Assembly: GCF_030272615.1 (NCBI RefSeq) | Contig: NC_081409.1 | Location: 612,728,755-612,792,754 of the forward strand | Source: Cryptomeria japonica | Lineage: Eukaryota > Streptophyta > Pinopsida > Cupressales > Cupressaceae | Direction of reading: 5' to 3' | DNA: 64,000 nt | Shown here: piece by piece, positions 35,004 through 45,747 of the stretch | Layout of the letters: every line of letters starts with the position of its first letter | Position numbering within the stretch: the first letter of the stretch is position 1 | Program-made: the position numbers and the translations under genes | The notes under the pieces: model-generated | What the model saw: only the letters and a program-made list of their open reading frames with translations | Told to the model about the DNA's origin: nothing | Databases searched by the model: none

Positions 35004-38000
35004 ATGGAAGCAGGATCATCATCTATTCCTATCTTTGTTGGAAATCCGATTGTAGTAGAGGTCAAGGACCTCCCAAGGCCAATTTTCAAGCGGTATCCGC
35101 ATGTGAATACCCTGGAAGATTCGGTTGGAGCATTTTCCCATGTTTTGGAGGGAGTTGTCTATGTTGAAGATGTTAGGGCATACATACACTGTCATAGTGA
35201 GGACTTGGGAACATCTAAAATAAAGGACATGTACATGAGCGAGCTGATGGGAGAATCTGGAAAGATCAAATTGGTATACAAGCACATTGAAGACTTAGGG
35301 TTTACCGACATTCTGGACATCCCAAAATTCAAAGATGAGATAAATAGGTATGTTTTGAGCATAGTACATGGGGAGTTTATTTGGTTGGATAGACCTTATA
35401 AGATCACCAAGGAAGTCATTTGGGAAATCACTGGTTTACCATCAGTTGGGAAACATCCAGATAAGAAGGTTTCAAATGATTATGTCAACAAAATCACCGG
35501 CACGACATCTGACGGGAGATCTATGAGAAAAACACTATTACCGACACAGACATCACATTCGGTAGCATGATCATCGGATATAAGGTAACTCAGTCAAACC
35601 GACTGAATTTTGTTTCCAGTTCTTGCATTTTTGCTGCATACAAAATGATGAGAGAAAATGTGAAATTGGATCTATGCGGTTGGATGTTAGATGAACTGTT
35701 AATAAATCTAGGAAAGATCAAGGGAGAAAAGAAAGGAACTTACCAGTATGACAACTTAATTGTTTGTTTAATGCTATTTTTCATGAATGACACACTTGGT
35801 TTTGGGAAGAGGAAATGGGAATTTGATATCTTGGTAGGGAGACAATTGAAACAGTCAATTGCTACCTTAGGTAGTCAGAGAGATGATAAAGTATGGGGAT
35901 ATTTCAAAGCATTTCAGAAATCTATGAAGTCTAGGGAAAGGGTTCCTAAGCATATTGTAGAAAAATATTCAACTGACATATGCTTCATGGTCAAGAAGGA
36001 TGAAACACTTATGGAAGTGGTTAAGCCCCTGAATATTTGGATTGAGGAAATGGGATATGAAGTGGATGCACAGATCCTTGAGGATTATGCAAAAATTTTG
36101 ATTAATGCACCTATTGATGAGGTAGATAAGCCATGTGGTACTGCAAAACAAAAATCACAAGAGGTTGAAACAGAGTTCAACCGGAAGAAGAGAGAGAAGC
36201 AAGAAGGAAAGGCTAGCAAATTTGTTGAGAAGGTCTCAAAGGACATTAAAAAATTAATTGATGTTGTCCCGGAGAAAGGCAGGAAGAGGAAGAATCCAAA
36301 AATACATGTTTAGCCTCTTACAACAGAGTCTAAATTTGAGGATGACACACCCTTGGCATTCAAGAGCGTTGTAAGGAAGAAAAAAGAGAAAACAAAGGTA
36401 GAAGCTAAAAAGCAACCAGTTAGGAAGGTTACATTCAAAATACCAACAGAAAAGAAAGCACCAAAAGTAACCACTTCAGCTGCATCCGGTACTGCAAAAA
36501 GGAAGAAGAAGAATGACACTGATATAACTATTCAATCTGGTAATGTTCCACCTAAAACTTGTGCATAATTAGTAGATGAAATAACTAAGGATGACATGTT
36601 AAAGAATGTACAGTTTTACTATGATCATTTAGAGGATTATGAACAAAGAGAGGTAGAGGAAGTAGTATTATTATATTTGGATATTTATAAGAAAGCCTTA
36701 ATAGAAATTGAAAATCAAATACCAACAAAATTATATAATATGTTAGATGCTAGAAGACTGTCAGCAATGCAAGAAGACAAGCATATTAAAATTCAAGATT
36801 TATTATCTGTTTGTGTTACTATTGCTCCAGAAGAAATGGAAAGGACACTTGAGGTGGCATATAGAAAAGTCTTTAATGGCAAACATAGAATAACCAGTCT
36901 GATGCTAGGAAGGGTAAATGAGACAATAAAGGAGACTAAAAAGGTATGGGTTAAGTTCTTTGGAGAGAACAGAGGATTCTTTACTTCACTGGAATCAAAG
37001 ACAGACACTGTAGACACCCTGGTTGAAGGAAAAGGAAAGGGGATTATGGGTACTTCACCCTCAATTTTGAAGAACATTAAGATAGTGGAAATCAAGCCCC
37101 CGATAAATACAAATGTACATATAGATGTTGAGATACCGGCTAATACAGAGAGTGAAAAAGCTAATGATGTACATGATACTAATTTTGAGGATAACAGTCC
37201 TCCGGATACAAATGTACAGATTGAGGTTACAGTTCCTACAGAAGAACCGACAGTTACAGAGACTGTACCAAGTGGTGAAGCCACTGGTACAAGCGAGGAA
37301 GCTATAAAGGATAAATCATCAGAGGAGAAGAAAGGGGAATCTGATAGGGAATCAGTAGTTGATCCATCATTGTTGTCAATTGATACCTTGCAAGTTGTAA
37401 AGAAAAACATAACAAAGATGAGTCCTACTGAACTCATGATGATGGAAGCACAAAAACTAATGAAGGAGGGATCTATAGATAAAGGGATTATTGATCAGTC
37501 AATCACTATTTTGCACAGACTAGTCCCAGATTGCAAGATTGACAATGAAGCGAGCCCATTCGACAATCTTAAGGCAATTACTGAGCACATTTCAAAGGAT
37601 TTTCAATCCTTACAACAAATTTCAAACCGACAAGCATTGGAGAGGTTCACTCAGGCTAAGAGAGATGCATTTGATCAGGAGATTGAATCTAAGAAGAAGA
37701 AGATTGATGAAAAGCTGAAACTGGTAGATAATTCTTTGAAGCAGTGTACAAATATTTATAGGGTATGTTGTAACACATATATACTTATAGTTAATGTGGA
37801 TAAGAAGATAAAATAATTTCAGGAGAAAATTGCAAATATAGCTAATTCTTTTGATGGATTGACTTCATTGACTACATCAATTGATGGCCAAATTTTGATT
37901 TTGGAAGCCCAAATTTATGTTCTTGAGAAGGAAAGAGACAAAATCATAAGAAGAGCCAGAATTTTGAGAGGCTTGGTGAGTCCCCGGTTGGATTCACTCA

Positions 38001-38128
38001 GTGTATATAAGAAAGAATGTATGGATATGGTTGGGAAGCCCACACCGACAAAGGTAAATGACAAAGAGTCATTTGTACATATATTAAGTGGACTTATATC
38101 TATTTCTAGCACATTCAAAACTAGCTAG
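35004..38128 (+). pseudogene. Element C ORF2: large protein of unknown function
   Basis: About 1,040 codons: first frame from ATG 35004 to about 35540, then one frameshift, then one continuous frame to 38128 with only three internal stops (36311, 36566, 37814). The N-terminal 180 residues form a globular domain containing GEFIWLDRPYKITKEVIW followed by ITGLPSVGK. This recalls domains of plant mobile-element proteins of the 'putative plant transposon protein' kind, but I cannot confirm that. The middle (36170-36500) is very basic, about 37000-37370 is acidic and Pro/Thr-rich, and the end (37620-37990) is coiled coil. No catalytic motif is seen. The long preserved frame suggests selection before insertion. 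Confidence 0.7.
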
Positions 38129-38456
38129 GATACTTAACTTGAGCTATTGGAGAAGGCTTATCCAAAAAAATTGAAATTTGTTAAGCTTCAGTAAGATATT
38201 TTTGGGATATTCATTGTACAGTTTCTTTTGGATCTTTGACATTCTTTTTTGGAAATTTTGATGGCATTTATGTCAAAGGGGAGTGATATAGATGTGAAAA
38301 AGAATAGATGGATTTGTATACATTAGGGGGAGATATGGAGATATGGGAGTATGGAGTATTTTGCATTAATGAATATTCAGCTCAGGGGGAGTAGGCAGGA
38401 TGAAACCGGCAGATGAAACCTTGACCATTTTTCACATGAGTGTTGCCATCAATGCC

Positions 38457-38468
38457 AAAGGGGGAGAT
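38457..38468 (+). other. Polypurine tract of element C
   Basis: AAAGGGGGAGAT sits directly before the 3' LTR. It is identical to the tract of element D, and the preceding TGTTGCCATCAATG (38441-38454) is also shared with D and, up to one base, with E. Confidence 0.88.
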
Positions 38469-39405
38469 TTTTGGCAATTGACACTCAATTGGTTGGTTTC
38501 ACTATGTTGTCATTGATGGCAACATGGTATTTTGTTCCGACTTCATGTTTTGGTTTAGTTGTGTACTGACAGGCACTTCACAAACATTACACCGACACTA
38601 GCATCGACAAGATAGGATTTCTTTGGTTACCGACAATGCAAGTCGACATGGTTTAGAATATGGTTATCGGTATTGGAGGCTGACATCTCTTAGATCTGAT
38701 ATTGGCAATTGTTTTTTATATTCATGCATTTGTGTTATCTAGCTGACATGTAATTTGATATTGTAATTATCTTTGTAAGCCAACATAAGGCATGATAAGT
38801 TGTATAGGGTATAGGTCAGTTGGATAAGATCATTTTTTAATTATCAGAATAATAGATATGGTGATGGATATATGAATGTGATATAGTGCAAAATATATTA
38901 GAGATATTATGTATGTGAGGATATTTATGTAAGGGTTATTCCGGTAAAGGGTCTAGGGTTTCAGACCGAAACAGATAGAGCTTAAATCAGAATTGTATTC
39001 TGGCATAGAAGATGCTATCTTAGAAATTCAACACTTCTCTAGATTGTAGTCTGGATTTATATGTAGTCAGTGAGGCTCGATTTGTGATTGAGCAGTGTGC
39101 TCTAGGCTATAAGCCTTCCTGCAAGTGCAAGCCCCTTATATTTTGTAATATCTCTTCATATGGCCAGTGGATTGATATTGTGGGTCACAAATCCCACTGT
39201 GGTTTTTCCTCTTTGAGGTTCTCCACGTATAATTCTGTGTTATGATTCTCATTTATGTGATTGGCTTATTGGTTGTTTTACTTCTTTCAATTCTGTATGT
39301 ACCAATATTCCAGTTGGTAGATGCATGTTTTAATAAGGCTAAAATTGTCCATTCTAGTATAACACTAATTTTAATCCCCCCTCTCAGTGTTATTGGATTC
39401 CAACA
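38469..39405 (+). repeat. 3' LTR of element C
   Basis: 937 bp, aligning along its length with 32498-33439. The first bases read TTTTGGC instead of TGTTGGC, a single change in the terminal TG. It ends GGATTCCAACA and is followed by CAAAC, the right target duplication. The stretch 38129-38456 between ORF2 and the polypurine tract is non-coding. Confidence 0.9.
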
Positions 39406-39680
39406 CAAACAAAATAGGAGAATATGAGGCACTCACTACATGTTTACGAATTGCAATTCAATGGAGGATCTAAGAACTTCATGTTTTTGGTGATTCCCAA
39501 TTAGTTGTCTAACAAACAAACAATGACTATCAAACAAAAGATGAAAATTTGATGTCTTACAAACAAATGGTTAATGAATTCAATAAATATTTTGTAGAGA
39601 TTACTTTTGATAGATTCCTAGATACAAGAATAGATTTGTTGATGCAATAGCTACTATTGCTTCTTTGATTTACATGTCAC
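39406..39680 (+). pseudogene. Gypsy B second RNase H, C-terminal half
   Basis: Directly after element C the domain continues as GEYEALTTCLRIAIQW and then VFGDSQLVV.QTNNDYQTKD, the two signature stretches of the Tat-type additional RNase H (usual NNIAEYEAL and GDSQLV). Stops interrupt it. It joins in sense with 32211-32497. Confidence 0.78.
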
Positions 39681-39879
39681 TAAATACAACTTGTTGTGAG
39701 TTCTTGATGGATAATCTCTTAGTCCACGTATATGAAATCCCTCTGTCTCAGCTTACATGTATGATTGGTCTTGGTATAGTGACATTTTTACTTACCTTCA
39801 CAACAGTACCATTACACCAAACTATTCCAATAATCAGTTCATTGTACTTTTATTTGCCAGACCTCTCACTACATAATCA

Positions 39880-40870
39880 TTGCCAACACCCTTTACCACA
39901 AAGGCTTGATGATACTCTTCTTAGATGTCTAGAGCATGGAGAAGTCCAAAAAATGTTATGTGAGGTACACAAAGGTATATATGGAGCTCAATCTATTGGT
40001 CCAACCTTAGCCAAGAAATTGATGAGGGTTGGTTACTACTGGCTAACTATGGAGAAAGATGCCTATCAGTTTGTCAAGAAATGCAAGAAGTGTAAGACTC
40101 ATGTAGGCTTGATACATTCACTGGCACAAGAACTGCAACCAATCGCACCACCTTGGCCCTTTTGTCAATGAGGACTCAATCTCCTAGGTAAGATTCACCT
40201 TCCATTGTCCAATGGCCATAACTTCATAATAACTGCCACGAAGTACTTCATTAAGTGGATTGAAGCTCTCCTCTCACACAAGTTATCAACAAATAGATTG
40301 TCACATTTATCCTTAACTACATTATATGTCGGTACGGTATTCCCCTTTCTATCATTATGGATAATAGGCGTCCTTTCAAAAATTAGGATGTTCATGAACT
40401 CTGTGAGAAGTTTTATGTCCAACATCGTTTCACCTCTCCATACTATTCCCAAGGCAATGGTCAAGCCGAGGAGTCTAATAAAACTCTATTGAAAATCCTC
40501 AAGAAGATAGTCAATGATGTTGGTCATGATTGGTAGATACAGCTTAATCCCGCCTTGTGGGCCTACCGTACAAGTGTTTAGACTCCCACTAGTACCACAC
40601 CATATTCATTTGTTTACGAAATCTAATCTATCTTACATGTTGAGGTTGAGTTACCATCTTTATAGGTCTCCTTGCGAGATCTTATTAGTGATGAGGATTA
40701 TCAAGTCTCCTGGCTTCAAGATCTTGAATTATTGGATAAGCGTAGACAAAATGATTTCAATCATCTTAGAGCATATCAACAATGCATGAATCAAACCTAC
40801 AATCATAAGGTGAAACCTTGCACATTTGAGGTTGGTGAGTTAGTTCTAAAAAAAAATCTGCAAAATTAGC
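39880..40870 (+). pseudogene. Gypsy B integrase, dead
   Basis: The zinc-binding region is VHKGIYGAQSIG...YYW...CKKCKTH (39955-40105), with Gln in place of the second His. The catalytic core starts PPWPFCQ, stop, GLNLLGKIHLPLSNGHNFI; the first catalytic Asp (usual GMDVIGPI) is Asn. The second Asp region reads TATKYFIKWIEA, where VDYFTKWVEA-type sequence is usual, so the Asp is Thr. A C-terminal part follows at 40672-40869 (NHKVKPCTFEVGELVLKK). There is no chromodomain, as expected for Tat/Athila elements. Confidence 0.8.
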
Positions 40871-41248
40871 AAGATTGAGAAAAAACAGGGCAAGTTTGAA
40901 CCTAATTGGCTAGGCCTCTACATTGTTACAAGTATATGGCTCTGGAGCATACCGGTTATCTACTCTTGAAGGTGAAATTCTTGAAGATCCTATCACATAC
41001 ATGCACCTTTGCAAATTCTACACTTAGTCCTTCAGAGATTCTCTCAATATCAAAAATACAAAAAAAAATAAAAAAGACAAAATAATAAAAAAAAAAATAA
41101 TGAAAAAAATCATCACCTTGATGAAAACCTGGCAAACAAACCTCTTTTGTAATATTAAAAAAAAAATCAAAAAAAAAGTAAAGAAATAAATTTGTTCAAC
41201 AATTATAATTTTCATTCTTTGAAACAATGTGATAACCTGCATTGTCTC

Positions 41249-41262
41249 AAAGAGGGGTAAAA
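41249..41262 (+). other. Polypurine tract of gypsy B
   Basis: AAAGAGGGGTAAAA lies directly before the 3' LTR start TGTAGACACC. One base differs from the tract of the young element at 8103-8116. The preceding 41030-41240 is A-rich and non-coding. Confidence 0.85.
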
Positions 41263-42010
41263 TGTAGACACCTAAAATTATCCTTTGATTTAATGAATAT
41301 TTATTATTTATTTAATGATTTTATCCTAATATCTTCTATTAATTTAATATTTTTAATTATTTAATTAATCCATTAATCCATCAACCTCTTTCTCTATTGA
41401 TTAAATAAATATTTTAATTTATTTAATTAATTCACTAAGCTTCTTTTTTTTAATTAAATACATAATTATTTATTGTTTATTTAATCCCATCCCTCTTTCC
41501 TAAAATAAATAGATATTTTATTTGTTTAATTTATGTGGTCCTTCTTCTATTAATTAATTAAATACTTTTATTTATTTAATTAATTCATTTACCCTTTTCT
41601 TTTTATCCACATGATAATGCGTCTTTCTAAATACTTACTCAATCTTAGCCCTCCATTTTATCTCTAGCATCTTAATCTTAACCCTTTGTTTTTAGGATGT
41701 CCTCTATAAAATGAGGTTTTCTCTCCTCATTTTCCCATCTTTTATTCAAGCATACTTACATTATGTCAAAATCACTCTAGCATACATACACATCATTGCA
41801 ACCACATATGTTCTTCCTTGAGCTCTTGTGCAAATTTGGGAGCAAGCATATCAAATACAAAACAAACCTATTTTGTGTGTGGATGGTATAATCGAAGATA
41901 TTTCATATTTATTTGCATGCATCATAGATCTCTACTGATGTGTTGAATTAGTTTGTAGATCTAGCATTTTTTGGTTAGAACTATAGGGTTTACAACAAGA
42001 TTGAAATCCA
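41263..42010 (+). repeat. 3' LTR of gypsy B
   Basis: 748 bp from TGTAGACACCTAAAATTAT to GAAATCCA, followed by the target duplication ACATA (42011-42015). TATA box TATAAAA at 41705-41711. It aligns with 17913-19471 once the 838-bp insertion there is taken out. About half of it consists of ATTTATTTAATT-like blocks. Confidence 0.85.
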
Positions 42011-42015
42011 ACATA

Positions 42016-42204
42016 TACAAATATTAGTTCTGCTTCTAGCATAACTTCGTTTGATATCTTCTCAATAGATCATTTTTTAGCTGAAATAATGAGAGTTTAT
42101 GATAACCTTTTTTAATATAATCATAATCATAGTTATTCCTATTGATCAAATGCTAAAAAATTCTTTGGAAAAGAAACTGAATATCCAAATGATACCTTGG
42201 AAAC
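42016..42204 (+). pseudogene. Gypsy element A: linker between G-patch and reverse transcriptase
   Basis: A short piece left between element B and element D. In one frame it reads SSASSITSFDIFSIDHF and later NDTLET, then continues without a break in sense at 56506 (TQEVPHSLDVLEYN). Acidic and Ser-rich content fits the variable linker before reverse transcriptase. Confidence 0.6.
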
Positions 42205-43207
42205 TATTGAAAGTTACAAACAACTGAGAAGGGGGGTGAATCAGTTATCAATTAAAACTTATTAAATCTTTCATAGAAACAGATTCAATTTTTTTTTTTT
42301 AGATTGCATAACCATGAACAAATGATATCATGAAAAAGAACACACAAACACTAGATATGACGTGGAAAACCCAAGAAGGGAAAAAACATGAAGAATGTTA
42401 GTTCTCAGAATAAAAACACCTATTAGGGTGACATTGATTAAGGTGATTTTTACAAGGTGGCTCACTACCAAAATTGCTCACTGTAGGTGGGCTCACTGCT
42501 CGACTAAAACTGCCAGAAAAAAGAGGGCTCACTGCCCAAAGGAAGAAAGAAAGAATCCACCACAAAAAGGCACAACTGCCACTCTGATACAATATCGAAA
42601 GAAGCCTTAGCCTCACTACCACTAATACCAAACAACATCAACAAACAACCATATTGATCAACCACTTCACTTTGCCAAAGATAGATCTTCCTTCTACAAT
42701 CAACTTCCTTCTGTTAAACCTTCTTGATCTTATTTTTCATTACAAGTGATCTTTATATATACTGATCTCCAAAATATATTTTTCAAGTAGGCCACGGAGA
42801 CAATAAATAAAAATTCAAAAAATAGCTCTTCACTGAGTATTCTCATGGTGAAGAGGAATGAAAAACACTTCTAGAGCACAACATGTGTCGAAACAAAATA
42901 ATGAATATATATGCACTAGAAGCATAAAACTAGAAACACAACAAAAGAACTCAAGATGCAGAGCTCTGCAAACTCTGTCAGACAAGCATCATCAACTCAA
43001 CATAGACTTCCAGAGAAAATCTTACGAACCACCAAATCACAAAAGAAGAATCTCAAAACAACATCCAAAAATATGCCAACATATCATGAATATATCTGCA
43101 ACAGGTCTAAACATCTAGAGTAGAAAATCAAGCATGGAACACATAATTAGTACAGTGACAACAATGACAACCATACTAAACCATCAATTATCTTCACATT
43201 TGCAACA
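42205..43207 (-). repeat. 3' LTR of copia D
   Basis: 1003 bp; on the minus strand it starts TGTTGCAAATGTGAAG. It aligns with 55485-56500 from end to end; the left edge TATTGAAAGTT matches TGTTAAATGTT there without gaps. It holds the GGGGGGTGAAT C-rich block (minus sense) and the TGG/AAAACCC...GGGAAAAA motif of Tork LTRs at about 42362-42388. The two LTRs differ in many places, so the copy is old. Confidence 0.82.
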
Positions 43208-43526
43208 ATCTCCCCCTTTGTCATTGATGGCAACATTCATCACCGAAAAATAATTTCTCCCACATGTACAAAACAATTCTCAAACACTTCTCCCCCTTAG
43301 AAAGAAAAACTATATGCTTCCAAACTTCTCTGAACTTCTCAAATTTCTCCCCCTTTGACATCAAGGACAAAGGTAGAGAGCAACAAAGCTCGGAAACCAC
43401 TCTGCTCCCCATGAGAGGAAGCCCTAAACATTAGCCCAGACAGAAATATGCATGAATTATCCTAGACTAGTGCATTGCCAAATGCATTTAGTTCAAACTA
43501 GGAAGGGGAATAGCCCCTAACAATTG
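43208..43526 (-). other. Polypurine tract and 3' untranslated part of copia D
   Basis: The minus strand reads AAAGGGGGAGAT at 43208-43219, touching the LTR. A second purine run of the same kind (CAAAGGGGGAGAA) lies at about 43345-43357. The rest is non-coding; ORF 43221-43412 (minus) overlaps these runs and is not a gene. Confidence 0.7.
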
Positions 43527-43714
43527 TTAGAGATACTCAAAAGTATCTTTGCACAATGCCTTTGTAAATATGTCTGCAACTTTCTCTTTGGTGGGAACAT
43601 ATTCAAGTTTCACTTCATTATCCACTACTTTTTTTCTCAAGAAATGATATTGAATAGAAATATACTTTGTTTTGGAATGCAAAACCGAGTTCTTAGAAAT
43701 ATTGATTACACCTG
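43527..43714 (-). pseudogene. Copia D RNase H, C-terminal part
   Basis: The frame contains TGVINISKNSVLHSKTKYI, the usual C-terminal RNase H motif of copia elements (ISKNPVFHSRTKHI), then ADIFTKALCKDTFEYL and a stop at 43527. It is cut off at 43719 from the rest of the domain (44710 onwards) by a DNA transposon. Confidence 0.8.
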
Positions 43715-43718
43715 TATT

Positions 43719-44055
43719 GGGTAAAAGCACAAAGTTGTGTCACACTTTTATAAAGGAAATGGCCAATGTTGATTAAATTTTTTAAATTGAATCAATAGAA
43801 AGTGAAATATATGTTTTGAATTTTGTAATGATGTAAACTAATAAAATGTATATTTTTTGTGTATTTTAGGTTTGAAATTAAAAATTATTTGAATATACTT
43901 TCTTATAAATTAAACACTATAATTTATTTGTTGATAAATACTGAAATTGAAGTTACATGAGGCATCACACTTTATATAGTAAATTTTAACTTTTTTTCTT
44001 CAATTTTTTTTTGTATATTGATAACTTGAAACTTTAGTACAAAAATATATTTTTA

Positions 44056-44132
<77 letters not shown>

Positions 44133-44705
44133 AAAAAGTTGCGTGTACTGAAATATAACTCTTTCTATTTGGTGTCACCTTTTTTCTTAAAAATTTATCC
44201 AAATTAGAAAAGAATTATATCATCTTGACATAGACTCTTTTTTCTAGTGCGTTTAGTTTTTTCAAAATTTTTAAATAAATTTTAGTATTTTTCTTTTACA
44301 AGATAATGAACCTTATATTTTAGTGTTGATGACCTACTTGCAAATATATATATATATAAACTAAATAAAATATTAAAAGGTATATTTTGAAAAATTCACA
44401 TGTAGATCTACAAAAGGGTATTGTTACATTTCAAAAAAAAAATTATTTATAAAATTAGGAGTTGTTGAAACATCGAGTTTTAAAAAAAATAAAAAAAATT
44501 GGTAATTAGATCCAAAGTGGTATAAACTATACATTTAGAAGACAGTTAACTCCAATTTGAAGAAATGTGGCCCATATAAAATATAGCTATAATGAATCTC
44601 TATAGATCATATGTTTGACTAAAATTAAATTTTAGTTAGAAATACTTAAATTCACTTGTGTTGATAAGTTGGCCTGAAAAGTGACGTAGTTTTGTGTTTT
44701 TACCC
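43719..44705. mobile_element. Non-autonomous DNA transposon (MITE-like) inside RNase H of copia D
   Basis: 987 bp with terminal inverted repeats GGGTAAAAGCACAAAG at the left and, read inward on the other strand, GGGTAAAAACACAAAA at the right; about 20 of the first 25 bases match. TATT flanks it on both sides (43715-43718 and 44706-44709), and the interrupted copia frame resumes exactly after one copy is taken away. The interior is non-coding and very AT-rich, with a long (TA)n. No transposase is present. A 4-bp duplication does not point clearly to a known superfamily. Confidence 0.78.
44060..44130. repeat. (TA)n microsatellite, about 35 units
   Basis: Uninterrupted TA run inside the DNA transposon at 43719-44705. 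A shorter TA run follows at about 44345-44357. Confidence 0.95.
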
Positions 44706-44709
44706 TATT

Positions 44710-45745
44710 ATGACACATGATTGAGATAGGTTCATCAAACAATATGCCAATCTCCTTCAATGTTTGTTTCATCCAAAGTACTTGAGTGCAACATGAAGCA
44801 GCTGCAATGTACTTAGATTCTATGGTTGATAAAGATATAGAATCCTACTTCTTACTTAGCCATGCCACTAACCGAAAGCCAAGGAAAAATGCTCCACCAC
44901 CTGTTCTTTTCCTATCCTCAACACTCCCTACCCAATCTGTATTAGTATAAGATTTTAGAGTAAATTCTAATCCTTTAGGATACCACAGTCCAAAATCTCA
45001 TGTTCCTTTCAAGTATCTGAATATCCTTTTTACTGCAACAACATGTGACTCTTTTGGTTCTTGCTAAAATCTAGTTGTAAGACAAGCAGCATATGTGATA
45101 TCTAGTCTTGTAGCAGTCAAATATAACAGTCCTCCAATCATTGATCTGTACTTGCTTGAATTAGTCTTAGGAGATTTATCATCATTAGTCAGCTTACATC
45201 CGGTAGTCATGGGAGTACATATTGGTTTGGAGTTCTCCAATCCAAACTTCTTTAATAGTTCTCTAACATATTTTGACTAAGAAATGAAAATGCTTTTATT
45301 GTTCTGATTTACTTATAATCCAAGGAAGAAATTCAACTCACCAATCATAGACATTTTAAATTCCTTTTTCATTTCACTAGCAAATTCCTTGCACATATCA
45401 TCATTTCCACATAAACAACAACAATTAAGATCTTGATTCAACTTTGAATTAGAGATTGTTGTCAACAGACCCTTTTTAAAATCCTTGATTTAGTAGATAC
45501 TTATATAATCTTTCATAACAAGTGCTAGGTGCTTGCTTCCATCCATACAATGCCTTCTTCAATTTGCAAACAACATCCAGATCATCTAATAACTTGAATC
45601 CTTATGAATGTTCAATGTAGACTTTTTCCTTTAATTATCCATTTAGAAATGTTGACTTCACATCCATTTGATAGACTTTAAAATCTTATATGTTACAAAA
45701 GCCAAAAACATCATAATAGCCTCCTTTTTAGCAACAGGAGCATAG
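44710..45745 (-). pseudogene. Copia D reverse transcriptase C-terminal part and RNase H start
   Basis: Minus-strand sequence aligns with 48860-49740 of element E over the reverse transcriptase end and RNase H start. Motifs in plus-strand order include the WMKQTLKEIG-like helix (44740-44780), the LGNKLVSW-like strand, and the region near 45100-45280 with SKYRSMIGGLLYL-like sequence. Several frameshifts and stops leave no long ORF. Confidence 0.72.
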
Positions 45746-45747
45746 TT

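Larger units (their letters stand above)
32498..39405 (+). mobile_element. Element C: pol-less LTR retrotransposon with two unusual ORFs
   Basis: Complete element of 6908 bp with LTRs at 32498-33439 and 38469-39405, a 5-bp target duplication with one mismatch (CAAAT 32493-32497; CAAAC 39406-39410), a tRNA-iMet-type primer site at 33442 and a polypurine tract at 38457-38468. It splits the second RNase H of gypsy B. No protease, integrase, reverse transcriptase or RNase H is present. It encodes a coiled-coil plus zinc-knuckle protein (33508-34629) and a long ORF of unknown function (35004-38128). The 28 bp up to the polypurine tract nearly match elements D and E, so copia elements of that type probably moved it. 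About 20-25 differences in the first 240 bp of the LTRs, counted by eye, show it is old. Confidence 0.88.
17913..42010 (+). mobile_element. Gypsy element B, Tat/Athila-like, with nested insertions
   Basis: A plus-strand element bounded by related LTRs (17913-19471 and 41263-42010) and a 5-bp target duplication ACATA (17908-17912 and 42011-42015); the 5' LTR has apparently lost its first T. Domain order is gag, protease, G-patch, reverse transcriptase, RNase H, a second RNase H of the EYEAL/DSQLV type, then integrase. The extra RNase H before integrase is the mark of the Tat lineage. Every domain carries stops, frameshifts or lost catalytic residues, so it is dead. Nested inside are an 838-bp insertion in the 5' LTR, solo LTRs at 20149-23859 and 28518-29578, and element C at 32498-39405. 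Confidence 0.85.

Noticed and set aside
36793-37437. 214-codon minus-strand ORF
   Set aside because: It is the antisense shadow of ORF2 of element C; low-complexity Ser/Val content mirrors the acidic region of the true frame.
43221-43412. Minus-strand ORF next to the 3' LTR of copia D as an extra gene
   Set aside because: It overlaps two polypurine tracts in the 3' untranslated part and shows no domain.
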